Source: Suicoccus acidiformans (GTDB taxonomy: Bacteria > Bacillota > Bacilli > Lactobacillales > Aerococcaceae). Taken from it: 64,000 nt of DNA. Location: assembly GCF_003546865.1 (NCBI RefSeq), contig NZ_CP023434.1:992001-1056000 (forward strand). Reading direction: 5' to 3'. The stretch's first letter is position 1, and each line of letters begins with the position of its first letter. The notes beneath the pieces were generated by a model. It made no database searches, had not been told where the DNA came from, and saw only the letters and a program-made list of their open reading frames with translations. The position numbers and the translations under genes are program-made. Shown here one piece after another: positions 9,155 through 18,452 of this stretch.

Positions 9155-9378
9155 ACAATAAAAGACAGTCTATGAAAAAGAGAGTAGTGTAGAGAAAGCA
9201 TAAAGCGACGCAAGGACGGTGGAAGCTTGCGAGTGGCCTTTACATGAACCGCACTTTGGAGACACTCGAAAAGTCGTAACTTGCACGTTATGCAAGCTAA
9301 GTGAGTACATTTGTACTAAATGGAGTGGTACCGCGGTCTATTCGCCTCTATCTGCAATCGCAGATAGGGGTCTTTTTT
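9155..9378 (+). promoter_or_regulatory. T-box riboswitch, probable Arg (CGC) specifier
   Basis: The T-box core TGGAGTGGTACCGCGG (9321-9336) is followed by a terminator stem (9345-9355 with 9360-9370, 11 bp) and T-rich run. Stem I can be traced: base pairing of GAGT/ACTC-type arms (about 9182-9190 with 9260-9267), a kink-turn-like AGAGA, then helix AAAG/CTTT (9195-9198 with 9254-9257). Directly 5' of that helix on the right side lies CGC (9250-9252) plus a purine, the position of the specifier codon. Uncharged tRNA-Arg would then favour antitermination. ACC (Thr) and GCA (Ala), read in other registers, are the alternatives. T-box RNAs in Firmicutes control amino-acid uptake and charging genes, which fits the binding-protein gene that follows. 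Confidence 0.88.
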
Positions 9379-9412
9379 GTAGATTGGATTGAATTACGAG
9401 GAGGAATAATGG

Positions 9413-10213
9413 ATGAAGAAATGGTTAAAAAAAGTATTTGTTGGGCTTAGTTTAAGTTTATTGGCGCTTGCCCCTGTTCAAGCGGAAGCTATTAGCGTGG
9501 AAGAGATTCAAGATAAAGGAGAAGTCGTCTTAGCCACTAGTGCCGACTTCCCACCATATGAATGGGTCAAGATGATTGACGGCAAAGAGCAAATTATCGG
9601 CTCAGATATTGAATTAGCCCAAGCAATTGCCGATAAATTAGGCGTAGAGTTGAAGATTGTTAATACAAGTTTTGATAGCTTAATTACCCAAGTGACAACA
9701 GGTAAAGTAGATATGGTAATTGCCGGTATGAACCATACGGAAGAACGTGCTAAGCAAGCAGATTTCTCTGATGTATACTATTTAGGCGTGAATCAGTTTA
9801 TTGCTACCAAAGAAGTTGCCGAACAAGTTAAAGCTGTGGAAGATTTAGCCGACATGCGCTTAGGAGTGCAACAAACATCACTACAGGAGCAAGTGTTGCT
9901 AGGAGAATTACCGGACGCGACTATTAAATTGATTCCAGACAATGGCGATTTAGTACAATCTTTATTAACTAATCGTTTAGATGCTGTTTTGTTTGATAGT
10001 GTTGTAGCCGAGCAATTTGCGCGTCAGAATGCCGATCGCTTGCAAGTTATTGAAGATGTGGCGATTGAGTATGAAGAAGGAGCCGGTATGTCTGTCTTAG
10101 TACCTAAGGATAGTCCAGAATTTATTGCTTTGATTAACGAAGTGATTGCGGAATTGGCAGCTGAGGATCAGTATAATCAATGGATTGAAGAGTATATTCA
10201 ACAGATTGATTAA
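9413..10213 (+). CDS. Amino-acid ABC transporter binding protein
   Basis: A 266-residue family 3 solute-binding protein for polar amino acids, with the usual opening after the signal (VVLATSADFPPYEW), GSDIELAQAIADKLG and GKVDMVIAGMNHTEERA. The first 24-26 residues are a Sec signal peptide (KK, hydrophobic core, VQAEA). There is no lipobox cysteine, which is unusual for a Gram-positive binding protein: it may be released, or held by a partner. A GGAGG site lies 6-8 bases upstream. It is controlled by the T-box leader, whose likely CGC specifier suggests arginine as substrate. No permease or ATPase gene adjoins; the next gene is an unrelated peptidase behind a terminator and its own promoter. 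Confidence 0.85.
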   Translation: MKKWLKKVFVGLSLSLLALAPVQAEAISVEEIQDKGEVVLATSADFPPYEWVKMIDGKEQIIGSDIELAQAIADKLGVELKIVNTSFDSLITQVTTGKVDMVIAGMNHTEERAKQADFSDVYYLGVNQFIATKEVAEQVKAVEDLADMRLGVQQTSLQEQVLLGELPDATIKLIPDNGDLVQSLLTNRLDAVLFDSVVAEQFARQNADRLQVIEDVAIEYEEGAGMSVLVPKDSPEFIALINEVIAELAAEDQYNQWIEEYIQQID

Positions 10214-10293
10214 GTACTTTCTTCGAGATTGAGGGGTTACTCATTAAGGAGTTTTCTGCTTAACCTAGCCACCAAGATTAAATAGTTTTATAG

Positions 10294-10328
10294 AGACCGA
10301 TGTTTTATTTAATGGCATCGGTCTTTTA
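10294..10328 (+). terminator. Terminator after the binding-protein gene
   Basis: A 9-bp perfect stem (10294-10302 with 10316-10324) is followed by a short T run. It ends the T-box transcript as a single-gene unit. The stretch from 10329 to 10568 shows no gene. Confidence 0.75.
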
Positions 10329-10569
10329 GATGTGTTCAGTGAACCATGCACTGGTTATTTAGGGGAATGAAATAAGTGATTGATCGAAAAGACTTGGTGC
10401 CCTTGCTAAAATTTAATTTATTCGTTTTCTATATTGTGCTGGCAATTAAGGAAAAGTAAACTCTATGCTGTTCTAAAGAGCTATACAAGCAGTCGTCAAA
10501 CAATTTTGGATACTGCGATTTGAGCTAAACGAATCAGTTCACAGAGCTTTTTAGAGATCATTTCGATAT

Positions 10570-10598
10570 TTGGGCTTTCGTGCCTTTCGTGTTATAAT
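10570..10598 (+). promoter_or_regulatory. Promoter of the dipeptidase gene
   Basis: A perfect TATAAT (10593-10598) has TTGGGC (10570-10575) at 17 bases. The leader to the chosen ATG would be about 145 bases; no riboswitch fold was recognised in it. Confidence 0.5.
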
Positions 10599-10749
10599 GA
10601 TGGAAAGAGGAGTCCAAGATTTAGAAGCAAGTTGGTTTGTTCGATAAGGAGGAGAGTTATAAATAAGTAGCCAAACTTGATGTGAGCGAGATTTGGCGAA
10701 TGACTGTGTTGAAACACGTGTAAATATATCAATTAGATTGAGGTATAGT

Positions 10750-12132
10750 ATGAAAGAACAAGTAAAGATGCAAATGGATGCTTGGCTTAATGAGCGAGAA
10801 GAAGCGATTGTTGAAGATTTAAAGACGTTATTGCGCTTTCCGACGGTTTTTGATCCGGATACGGCGACGGCTGAGATGCCATATGGGCAAGCGATTCACG
10901 ATGCGTTAATGTGGCTGAAGGCGCGCGGTGAATCATCTGGTTTCGATATTATTGAAGGGCAAGGGCAGTATCTTGTCTTGTCCAAGCAGGGGGCAAAAGC
11001 AGACGGACGACGGGTGGACTGCGTAAGTCACGTGGATGTTGTGTCTGTTGATGATGCGTGGACACATCCACCTTTTGCTGCGGAAGAGATTGATGGGCGG
11101 ATTTATGCTCGAGGCACTCAAGATATGAAGACCCCCCTTTGGATGACGATTATTGCTTTAGAGATGATTCAAGATTTAGGTCTGCAACATGAACGTGATA
11201 TACGCATTGTTATCGGGACGGATGAAGAGTCAACGATGTTGGATATGGAATATTACGTGGAGCAAGAAGGCCTGCCAGACTTTATGATTACTCCAGATGG
11301 AACGTTCCCGTTGGGAATCGGAGAGTTTGGTGATTTGACTGTACGTATTCAGGGGGACTTGAAGAGTGAACATATTGCAAGTTTTGAAACGTTCAATTCT
11401 GAGAATATGATTTGTGATCGGGTAGATGTCCAGTTCAAATCCGCAGTCCAAGCAAATGTGCTTGCCAAAATAAAAGCTAGTCAAGTGAATGCGGAAGAGT
11501 TAGCCGATGGTACCATCCGGTTCCACGGGGTTGCAGCCCACAGTTCTAAGCCTGAAAAGGGAGACAATGCTCTAGCGAAATTCTTCCATTTCGTGGCCGA
11601 AGATTTAGGTGAGAACTGGGCAGAGCCTTTTGACAAGGCTTTCTCCCCTATTAAAGGAACAGGCTTAGGCTACGAAGCAGATTACCAGCCGATGGGGCAT
11701 ATGACAGTAAACCCTTCCCAAGCAGCCTTTGATGGGCAATCCGTCAATATTGTAGTAGACATGCGTTATCCACATCCTTTGGATGGTAAAGAAATTTTAG
11801 CCAATATCCAAGGCCGGTTCCCGGACTATGACGTGACAACACATTTCCATCAACCGGTTACTCTTCTTTCGGAGGACGATCCTTACATCCAAGCTTTATT
11901 ACGCGTCTATGACGAATGGATTGGTGGCGACGCTAAGCCTTATTACACCAAAGGAATTACTTACGCTAAGCAATTCCAAGGCAGAGGCGTTGTTTTTGGT
12001 ACGGCCTTTGATGGAGACGGTATGGAGGGCTTAGCTCACGAACGTGATGAATATTTCGATCGTCATTTAATTCCTCAAATTACTCAAACCTTAGCCGCAG
12101 CTATGATTGAACTAGCAAATGTGAAGGAATAA
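10750..12132 (+). CDS. pepV: M20 metallopeptidase, PepV-like dipeptidase
   Basis: A protein of about 460 residues in peptidase family M20, which cleaves dipeptides with two zinc ions in the cytoplasm. Visible ligands and catalytic parts are SHVDVVSV (His and Asp), ARGTQDMK (bridging Asp), GTDEES (the Glu pair), TPDGTFP (Asp) and a late LAHERDE (His). The substrate-clamp motif AAHSSKPEKGDNA is also present. PepV enzymes normally read DDKG where this one has DMKT, so it is a divergent member. The ATG at 10750, with a weak GAGG, gives the family length; the open frame extends 19 codons further upstream but with no better site. It has its own promoter and terminator. The encoded role is peptide-derived amino acid supply. 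Confidence 0.82.
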   Translation: MKEQVKMQMDAWLNEREEAIVEDLKTLLRFPTVFDPDTATAEMPYGQAIHDALMWLKARGESSGFDIIEGQGQYLVLSKQGAKADGRRVDCVSHVDVVSVDDAWTHPPFAAEEIDGRIYARGTQDMKTPLWMTIIALEMIQDLGLQHERDIRIVIGTDEESTMLDMEYYVEQEGLPDFMITPDGTFPLGIGEFGDLTVRIQGDLKSEHIASFETFNSENMICDRVDVQFKSAVQANVLAKIKASQVNAEELADGTIRFHGVAAHSSKPEKGDNALAKFFHFVAEDLGENWAEPFDKAFSPIKGTGLGYEADYQPMGHMTVNPSQAAFDGQSVNIVVDMRYPHPLDGKEILANIQGRFPDYDVTTHFHQPVTLLSEDDPYIQALLRVYDEWIGGDAKPYYTKGITYAKQFQGRGVVFGTAFDGDGMEGLAHERDEYFDRHLIPQITQTLAAAMIELANVKE

Positions 12133-12147
12133 TCTATTTGTAGAATG

Positions 12148-12190
12148 CAGCTAATCGATTTGTAAAAATCGGTTGGCTGTATTCTTTATG
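12148..12190 (+). terminator. Terminator of the dipeptidase gene
   Basis: A 14-bp stem with some G-U pairs (12148-12161 with 12166-12179, GTAA loop) is followed by a T-rich stretch. Confidence 0.8.
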
Positions 12191-12224
12191 CTGGAAGCTT
12201 GGGTGTAGGTTGGGTTGCTAATAG

Positions 12225-12347
12225 AAGTATAGGAAAGTAGTCTTATCAAGTTGGTTTTCTAAGACAAGTATAGGAAACTAGTCTTATTAAGTTGGTTTGC
12301 TAAGACAAGTATTCGAAACTAGTCTTATCAAGTCCGGTTTCTAATAG
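12225..12347. repeat. Three tandem 41-bp repeats
   Basis: Copies lie at 12225-12265, 12266-12306 and 12307-12347, with partial copies on both sides (about 12203-12224 and 12348-12353). Each unit holds the inverted pair GTCTTA and TAAGAC, so the array can fold into alternative hairpins. Copies differ at a few positions, mostly in the third. The array lies between the dipeptidase terminator and the ktrB promoter and encodes nothing evident. The rest of 12191-12570 is AT-rich with no gene. Confidence 0.9.
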
Positions 12348-12571
12348 AAGTTTCACAAGCTAATATTAAGAAGAAGGTATAGTCTTGAAAGGAGTAAATT
12401 TATTCAGCCTACGATCCATAAAATTAAAAAAATTTGCCTTTTGCATTAAATTCTACCTGTATAAGGTATGATTGTATCCATTGTTTTTAAAGTATTTATT
12501 CAAGGTCAGTGGAAATTGTTGCCGCAATATAATTATAAAAATCATGACTACTATTTTATATAAGCTTTTGT

Positions 12572-12600
12572 TTGCTTCTTGCTTTCGTTGGGTATATAAT
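12572..12600 (+). promoter_or_regulatory. ktrBA promoter
   Basis: TTGCTT (12572-12577) and a perfect TATAAT (12595-12600) are exactly 17 bases apart. Transcription would start near 12607, giving a leader of about 35 bases. Confidence 0.75.
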
Positions 12601-12640
12601 GACGATACTTTTGATAATTTAGAGAAAGAAGAATGTGTAT

Positions 12641-13978
12641 ATGCTAGAGAAGTTTGTGGATACTTTGTCGGTTCCGCAGCGGATTGTGTTTACTTTTATT
12701 TTGGCGATTCTTGGCGGAGCGACGCTCCTTTCAACTCCTTGGGCTTCGGCTTCGGGGGAAGCGACTTCCTTTCTGGATTGTTTGTTCACGGCTACATCGG
12801 CTGTATGTGTGACCGGGCAAGTAACACTAAACACTGCTGAGCATTGGAATCTTTTCGGTCAAGTGGTGATTATTACTTTGATTGAATTGGGCGGCTTAGG
12901 TTTTATGGCAATCTTGACGATGGCCTATGTGGCGACAGGTCGTAAATTTGGACTGAAGCAACAGAAAGTGATTCAGGAATCCTTGAACTTAGATTCGATT
13001 TCGCAAGCTAAGCCGATGATTATGTACTTGGTTAAATTCGCTCTGAGTGTACAGGCCTTTGGGATGTTGCTTTTAAGTTTCGTTATGATACCCGAATACG
13101 GCTTAGGTAGAGGACTTTGGTTTTCTTTTTTCCATGCGATTTCAGCTTTTTGTAATGCGGGCTTTGATTTATTTGGTGATAGTCTGTTATCCTACACCGA
13201 TCAACCTTTCGTATTACTTGTGATTGCCGGTTTAATTTTCTCAGGAGGGCTAGGCTTTGTCGTGTGGCGGGATGTTCTGGAATATCATCGTACGAAGAAA
13301 TTACTCTTCCATACCAAAATAGTACTCACTGCAACCAGTGTTGTCCTATTGACGTCTTTTGTCTTATTTGCCTTGATGGAGGAGCGTCATGGTAGTTTTG
13401 CGGGCTTGAGTATAGGCGATCGGCTAGCGAATTACCTCTTTATGGCAGTAACACCGAGAACAGCTGGCTATGCTAATGTGAATTATAGTCAAGTATCGAT
13501 GGGGAGCATTTATTTGACGATTGTGCTTATGTTTGTTGGGGGCGCATCAGGTTCGACTGCTGGTGGGATTAAAGTGAATACTTTGGCAGTATTGGCCCTC
13601 TACTTAATTAGGGAATTTCAAGGTCGGACAGTGCATGTCTTTAATCGAAGTGTTACGGACCGTGCTTTGGAGAAAGCGGCCTATATCTTTATTGCAGGGG
13701 TTATATTAGTCTTTATAGCGACGATGGCTTTATCGGTATCGGAAGTGATTCCACATGATTTTGGACTTGAATATATCTTGATGGAGGTTGTTTCTTGTTT
13801 TGGGACAGTTGGACTGACAATGGGGTTGACGCCGTATTTAACTGCTTTTGGTAAATTTATACTGATTGTATTAATGTTAATGGGCCGAGTTGGTTTATTA
13901 ACCTTCTTCTGGTCTTTTGGTAATCATACGAAGACGCAGAAAATTAAGTATCTGAATGGACAAGTCATGATAGGTTAG
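12641..13978 (+). CDS. ktrB: Potassium uptake channel subunit KtrB
   Basis: A protein of about 445 residues of the Trk/Ktr/HKT superfamily, with four membrane-pore-membrane repeats. Selectivity-loop segments are visible as SAVCVTGQ, SAFCNAGFD, TPRTAGYAN and SCFGTVGLT, each with the filter glycine. Together with KtrA it forms a sodium- and nucleotide-regulated potassium uptake system. A GTG at 12635 could also start the frame, but the ATG at 12641 fits the upstream AGAAAGAAG better. ktrA follows 13 bases later, giving a ktrB-ktrA operon. TrkH is an alternative name; the short length and adjacent single RCK protein favour KtrB. Confidence 0.88.
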   Translation: MLEKFVDTLSVPQRIVFTFILAILGGATLLSTPWASASGEATSFLDCLFTATSAVCVTGQVTLNTAEHWNLFGQVVIITLIELGGLGFMAILTMAYVATGRKFGLKQQKVIQESLNLDSISQAKPMIMYLVKFALSVQAFGMLLLSFVMIPEYGLGRGLWFSFFHAISAFCNAGFDLFGDSLLSYTDQPFVLLVIAGLIFSGGLGFVVWRDVLEYHRTKKLLFHTKIVLTATSVVLLTSFVLFALMEERHGSFAGLSIGDRLANYLFMAVTPRTAGYANVNYSQVSMGSIYLTIVLMFVGGASGSTAGGIKVNTLAVLALYLIREFQGRTVHVFNRSVTDRALEKAAYIFIAGVILVFIATMALSVSEVIPHDFGLEYILMEVVSCFGTVGLTMGLTPYLTAFGKFILIVLMLMGRVGLLTFFWSFGNHTKTQKIKYLNGQVMIG

Positions 13979-13991
13979 AAGAGGAGATTAT

Positions 13992-14651
13992 ATGGCACAG
14001 AAATTCGCAATATTAGGTTTAGGAATCTTTGGGACACAATTAGCGCGCACGTTGGTTGAGAATGGCTGTGAGGTTATTGCTGTAGATGGCGAGATGGATA
14101 ACATTGAAGGTATCGCTGATGATGTTCATTTAGCTGTGCAAGGAGATTTCACGCGGTTAGACGTGCTGGTCGAGGCGGGCGTGGCTGAGTGTGATATAGC
14201 AATCGTCACTGCCGGAGAAAAGCTGGAGACATCGGTCTTATCGATTATGAACTTGCAGGAGTTAGGCGTGAAGAAGATTATCGCCAAAACTAGAAGCTTA
14301 GCTTATAAGGAAGTTCTCGAGCGGGTCGGCGCAACGCGCGTAATTATCCCAGAATTAGATGTAGCTCGAATATACGGTAATCAGATGACAAATCCAAATT
14401 TACATAATATACTGAGATTAGATGAGGAGTATAACTTTATAGAATTTCAACCAATTCAAAAGTGGGTTGGTAGGACCATTGATCAATTGGATTTCCGACA
14501 ACGCTATGGGGTAAATATTATTGCGTTTAAGGCGTCGGAAGATGCTCGGCTGTCGATTCATGTGAATCCTAATCATCGCTTAGAAGCAGGGAATATTTTA
14601 TTTGGTCTTACAGATAATGATCGGTTTGAGCAGGAAATCTTGCATAATTAA
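13992..14651 (+). CDS. ktrA: Potassium uptake regulatory subunit KtrA
   Basis: A 219-residue cytoplasmic protein with an RCK_N Rossmann domain (GLGIFG at 9-14, an acidic residue after the second strand, RTLVENGCEVIAVDGE) and an RCK_C domain from about 140. KtrA octamers bind ATP/ADP or NAD(H) and gate KtrB. In some relatives the RCK_C domain binds cyclic di-AMP; that cannot be judged here. It has a GAGGAG site and sits directly after ktrB. Confidence 0.9.
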   Translation: MAQKFAILGLGIFGTQLARTLVENGCEVIAVDGEMDNIEGIADDVHLAVQGDFTRLDVLVEAGVAECDIAIVTAGEKLETSVLSIMNLQELGVKKIIAKTRSLAYKEVLERVGATRVIIPELDVARIYGNQMTNPNLHNILRLDEEYNFIEFQPIQKWVGRTIDQLDFRQRYGVNIIAFKASEDARLSIHVNPNHRLEAGNILFGLTDNDRFEQEILHN

Positions 14652-14825
14652 CATTCGGTTAAGCGTTCGCTTGAGCTGTGGCTTATCAGAGCGAGGAAGT
14701 CGTACTTCGAAGAAAATACTTTTTCTAAAGTTTAGATTTATGACTTTTGCCGGGCTTGATTTTTTGCATGTATATAAAACGCATTTGTGTCCATTCGAAG
14801 ATGAGCTTTGAAGAGAAGGTACAGG

Positions 14826-14990
14826 ATGTCTGGGCGAGTGATTATTGTGCTATTAGGTTGTGTCAGCTTTCTACTAGGTACTGAGTGGGGTTTGGGTTGG
14901 CTTTTGGGCAATGGGTTAATGCTAGTGTTTGTGAACAATAAGCAGAGTATCTTGAGGAGGGTCACGCTGGTTACGCATTCGATTGAGTAA
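14826..14990 (+). CDS. Possible small membrane protein
   Basis: A 54-residue frame (ATG at 14826, AGAAGG-like site 8-12 bases upstream) with a strongly hydrophobic stretch of about 35 residues and a basic C-terminal part. No family is recognised. It could be a small membrane peptide or a chance frame. It lies 174 bases after ktrA with no terminator recognised between. The rest of 14652-15185 shows no gene. Confidence 0.3.
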   Translation: MSGRVIIVLLGCVSFLLGTEWGLGWLLGNGLMLVFVNNKQSILRRVTLVTHSIE

Positions 14991-15187
14991 GGCCATTTGT
15001 GTTATGCTTTAATTTGGTTCTTAGTTTTCACACTTCCCTTTTCTTTTGGCTTATGATAATGTAGATATTTTGCAGCCGGTATCTTTATGCTTAGGGGCTT
15101 TAAATCAATATGCGTTCGGCTATGTGCTATACTTGAATCGAAGACGAGACTATTAAAACTAAATGTGTATATTGTTTTTACATAGTC

Positions 15188-15206
15188 TATCAATTTAAGA
15201 TTGATA
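15188..15206. promoter_or_regulatory. 7-5-7 dyad before the flavin reductase genes
   Basis: TATCAAT and ATTGATA form a perfect inverted repeat around a 5-base centre, 63 bases before the ATG at 15269. Its size and place suit a repressor or activator dimer. A loose cre-like match (two mismatches) follows at 15221-15234. No regulator gene adjoins, so the factor is unknown. Confidence 0.4.
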
Positions 15207-15268
15207 AACTAAAATTACTATGATAACGTTTTTATATAAAATACTCAACCGAAGAAAGGAAGTCAGCT

Positions 15269-15841
15269 ATGAAACTGATTGGTATTGTTGGAACCAACGC
15301 AAGTAAGTCCTATAATCGTGATTTACTACACTTTATCCAAAGACATTTCGCGGATAAAGCCGATATTGAAGTGGTGGAGATTAAAGATATCCCCGCTTTC
15401 CAGACAAACGAAGACCACACGGCACCTGAGGTTGTAATGGAATTAGCAGAGAAAATTGCAGCAGCCGATGGTGTTATTATTAGTACACCGGAATATGACC
15501 ACACAATTCCTGCACCTTTGAAGAGCGTTATTGAGTGGATGTCATATGTAGCGAAACCTTTCATCAATAAACCGGTAATGATTACGGGTGCTTCTTTGGG
15601 TTCGCTAGGCTCTTCTCGTGCCCAGCTTCACTTACGCCAAATCTTGGATGCTCCAGAATTGAAGGCGCGTGTGCTTTCGGGGACGGAATTCTTACTAGGC
15701 CGGGCGACGTCCGCTTTTGATGATGAAGGAAATTTACAAGATTCGGACAAGGTTCAAGAATTAGAGGACCATTTCGAGGAATTTACGACATTGATTGAAG
15801 TATCTCAAGAAATCGATAGTCGTCGTAGCCAGAACGCATAG
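15269..15841 (+). CDS. NAD(P)H-dependent FMN reductase
   Basis: A 190-residue flavodoxin-fold protein of the NADPH-dependent FMN reductase family. It opens with [13 protein letters not shown] (phosphate-binding loop), then [15 protein letters not shown] and [17 protein letters not shown], the typical FMN-binding and dimer segments. It is a clear paralogue of the N-terminal domain of the next protein: long runs match, including the [12 protein letters not shown] segment. The role is probably to deliver electrons from NAD(P)H to flavin for its neighbour. A GAAAGGAAG site precedes the ATG. The next gene starts 16 bases after the stop, so they form one operon. Confidence 0.85.
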   Translation: MKLIGIVGTNASKSYNRDLLHFIQRHFADKADIEVVEIKDIPAFQTNEDHTAPEVVMELAEKIAAADGVIISTPEYDHTIPAPLKSVIEWMSYVAKPFINKPVMITGASLGSLGSSRAQLHLRQILDAPELKARVLSGTEFLLGRATSAFDDEGNLQDSDKVQELEDHFEEFTTLIEVSQEIDSRRSQNA

Positions 15842-15857
15842 AAAGGGGCTTTCATTG

Positions 15858-18272
15858 ATGAAATTTGTAGGTATTGTAGGCTCGAACGCTGAACCATCAT
15901 ATAACCGCCAATTATTAGAATTTATCAAGAAACATTTCGCTGATCAGTTCGAGATGGAATTGGGTGAGACAAAGGACATTCCAATGTTTAATGAAGATTT
16001 GGAAGAATCAGAAGAAATTCTAGCCTTAGCTGAGAAGGTGGAAGCAGCTGACGCTGTGATTATCGCTACACCTGAATATAATCATTCCATTCCTTCTGCA
16101 TTGAATAGTCTTATCGAATGGTTCTCTTATCGCATACATCCTTTAGACGGGAAACCTGTCTTAATTGTAGGTGCTTCGACAGACATTCAAGGATCTTCTC
16201 GTGCTCAGCTTCATTTACGACAAATTCTGGATGCACCCGGTGTAGCAGCAGCCGTCTTCCCAGGTAATGAATTCTTACTTGGTAACGCTAAGCATCGTTT
16301 CGATGAGGCAGGGAATATTGCTGATCAAGGCACGATTGACTTCCTTGAATCAGTGATGAAGAAATTTATTCGCTTTACTGGTGTAGCAAACTTATTGAAT
16401 ATTCCTGAAGAAGTGAATTTCGAACCAGGTACTTATGACGTTAAAGCTGTTGGTCATAATGGTGACTTACCGATGGCAGTAACGTTATCAGAGAATCGAA
16501 TTGAAGCGATTGATATCGACACTACCGGCGAAACAGAAGGGATTGCCACTGTCGTCTTCAAGCGCATTCCTGAACAAATCATCGAAGGACAAACCTTAAA
16601 TGTAGATGCAATTTCGGGCGCTTCGGTAACTAGCCAAGGTGTCATCGACGGCGTAGCTGAAGCAGTGAAATTAGCTGGAGCCGATCCAGATGTCTTGAAG
16701 AAACGTCCTAAGCCTGGCCAAGGACCTAAGCAAGAAACGGTTGAGTATGAAACAGATGTTGTTGTAGTAGGGGCTGGGGGAGCCGGTTTGGCTGCAGCAG
16801 CCAGCGTTCTACAGAACGACAAAAGAGTTCTTGTCCTTGAGAAATTCTCGATGATTGGTGGGAATACGGTACGTACCGGTGGTCCAATGAACGCGGCCGA
16901 TCCTGATTGGCAGAAGACGATTGATGCCTTGCCAGGGGAAGATGTAACTCTTCAAGGAATCTTAGACATGGATGAGTCTGAGATTCATGAAGAATACCGG
17001 GCTGACTTCCGTGAATTACAGGACGATATTCGGGCATATTTCGCTGATGTGGAAGGTAAGGATGCTTATCTTTTCGATTCGAAACGTTGGCATGAAATTC
17101 AAACTTATCTTGGCGGCCGTCGACAAGATTTAGAAGGCAATGAAGTTTATGGTAATTACGACCTTGTTCGAACCTTAGCAGATAATGTACTTGACTCTGT
17201 TCATTGGTTAGAAGCCATTGGTGTTGAATTCGATTATGAGACCGTCCAGATGCCTGTTGGAGCGAACTGGAGACGGGGTCATAAACCAGTCGCTAATGAA
17301 GGATATGCTTACGTTGAAGCCTTAGAGAAATATGTGCTCGACAATGGTGGGGAAATTTTAATCGATACGAATGTTCAGAAGCTATTGAAAGAAGACGGTC
17401 ACATCGTTGGGTTGGAAGCTAAGGATGAAAGTGGTCGCAAGGTTATTGTTAAGGCAAATGCGGTTATCCTGACGAGCGGTGGTTTTGGAGCGAATATTAA
17501 GATGCTCCAAGAATATAATACATATTGGACTGAAATTGCCGATGATATTAAGACCTCTAACTCACCTGCGATTACTGGTGACGGTATTCGTTTAGGTGAA
17601 GCGGTTGGTGCTGACTTAGTTGATATGGGTATGATTCAAATGCTTCCAACAACCGATCCTAATACGGGCGCACTCTTCAGTGGTTTGCAAGTACCGCCTG
17701 CAAACTTTGTCATGGTTAACCGTGAAGGTAAACGCTTTGTTAACGAATTTGGTAGCCGGGATGAATTATCTGCCGCTGCGATTGCTAACGGAAATCTTTT
17801 CTACCTGATTGCAGATGAGAATATTAAGAACACAGCCATGAACACCAATGATGAAAAGATTGACCGCGAAGTGGCAAGTGGGGTTCTTTACCGTGCTGAT
17901 ACGCTTGAAGAGCTAGCTGAACAAATCGACATTGACCCAGCTGTCTTAGTCGATACAGTTACCAAATACAATAGCTATGTTGATGCGGGTGAAGATCCTG
18001 AATTCCATAAAGGCGCCTTTGAATTAAAGGTTGAGCGAGCTCCGTTCTATGCAACCCCTCGTCAACCAGCAATCCACCATACGATGGGTGGTTTGAAGAT
18101 TGACAAGGAAACACATGTCATTGATACCGACGGCAATATTATCGAAGGTCTATATGCAGCAGGGGAAGTTGCCGGAGGCTTGCATGGGGGGAACCGTCTA
18201 GGTGGGAATGCCTTAGCGGATATCTTTACTTTCGGACGTATCGCCGGCGCGAATGCTGCTAAAGGCGAGTAG
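15858..18272 (+). CDS. FMN reductase / FMN-binding / fumarate-reductase-type fusion
   Basis: An 804-residue soluble redox enzyme. Residues 1-175 are an NAD(P)H-dependent FMN reductase domain. Residues about 188-275 are an FMN_bind domain with [10 protein letters not shown] (250-259), the type of site where ApbE attaches FMN, predicted at Ser256. Residues about 298-804 are a FAD_binding_2 domain ([15 protein letters not shown]) of the fumarate reductase/flavocytochrome c group. Active-site parts are [12 protein letters not shown] (Arg634), IHHTMGG (His740/741) and GGNRLGG (Arg780). Where fumarate reductases carry the HPT histidine, this protein has Leu596 (MLPT), so the natural substrate may be another 2-enoate such as acrylate, methacrylate or urocanate. 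No signal peptide is present, so it should use cytosolic NAD(P)H as donor. The start at 15858 has an AAAGGGG site. No apbE-type gene is in the window. Confidence 0.85.
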   Translation: MKFVGIVGSNAEPSYNRQLLEFIKKHFADQFEMELGETKDIPMFNEDLEESEEILALAEKVEAADAVIIATPEYNHSIPSALNSLIEWFSYRIHPLDGKPVLIVGASTDIQGSSRAQLHLRQILDAPGVAAAVFPGNEFLLGNAKHRFDEAGNIADQGTIDFLESVMKKFIRFTGVANLLNIPEEVNFEPGTYDVKAVGHNGDLPMAVTLSENRIEAIDIDTTGETEGIATVVFKRIPEQIIEGQTLNVDAISGASVTSQGVIDGVAEAVKLAGADPDVLKKRPKPGQGPKQETVEYETDVVVVGAGGAGLAAAASVLQNDKRVLVLEKFSMIGGNTVRTGGPMNAADPDWQKTIDALPGEDVTLQGILDMDESEIHEEYRADFRELQDDIRAYFADVEGKDAYLFDSKRWHEIQTYLGGRRQDLEGNEVYGNYDLVRTLADNVLDSVHWLEAIGVEFDYETVQMPVGANWRRGHKPVANEGYAYVEALEKYVLDNGGEILIDTNVQKLLKEDGHIVGLEAKDESGRKVIVKANAVILTSGGFGANIKMLQEYNTYWTEIADDIKTSNSPAITGDGIRLGEAVGADLVDMGMIQMLPTTDPNTGALFSGLQVPPANFVMVNREGKRFVNEFGSRDELSAAAIANGNLFYLIADENIKNTAMNTNDEKIDREVASGVLYRADTLEELAEQIDIDPAVLVDTVTKYNSYVDAGEDPEFHKGAFELKVERAPFYATPRQPAIHHTMGGLKIDKETHVIDTDGNIIEGLYAAGEVAGGLHGGNRLGGNALADIFTFGRIAGANAAKGE

Positions 18273-18297
18273 CGTTGATTTACTGAATATATGAAGA

Positions 18298-18335
18298 AAT
18301 CTCCAGTACTATGAAGGTGCTGGGGATTTTTATAT
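18298..18335 (+). terminator. Terminator of the flavin reductase operon
   Basis: A 12-bp stem with G-U pairs (18298-18309 with 18317-18328, 7-base loop) is followed by a T-rich tail. Confidence 0.8.
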
Positions 18336-18452
18336 TAAATGTTAATCTTATAAGGCTTTGGTACATAATCGCACTGAATAAAAGGTCTTTAAATGTTATA
18401 AAATTGCTATTTGTGTTAAACTATATTTAGTAAAGAAAAAGGAGGGATGCCC

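Noticed and set aside
12225-12347. Possible CRISPR or iteron origin
   Set aside because: Units abut with no spacers, and no replication gene is nearby.
12472-12840. Open frame of about 120 codons on the plus strand
   Set aside because: It overlaps the ktrB promoter and the start of ktrB in another frame and has no ribosome binding site or family features.
15188-15206. FNR or Rex operator upstream of the flavin reductase
   Set aside because: The half-sites are in the opposite order to the FNR motif and do not match the Rex motif.
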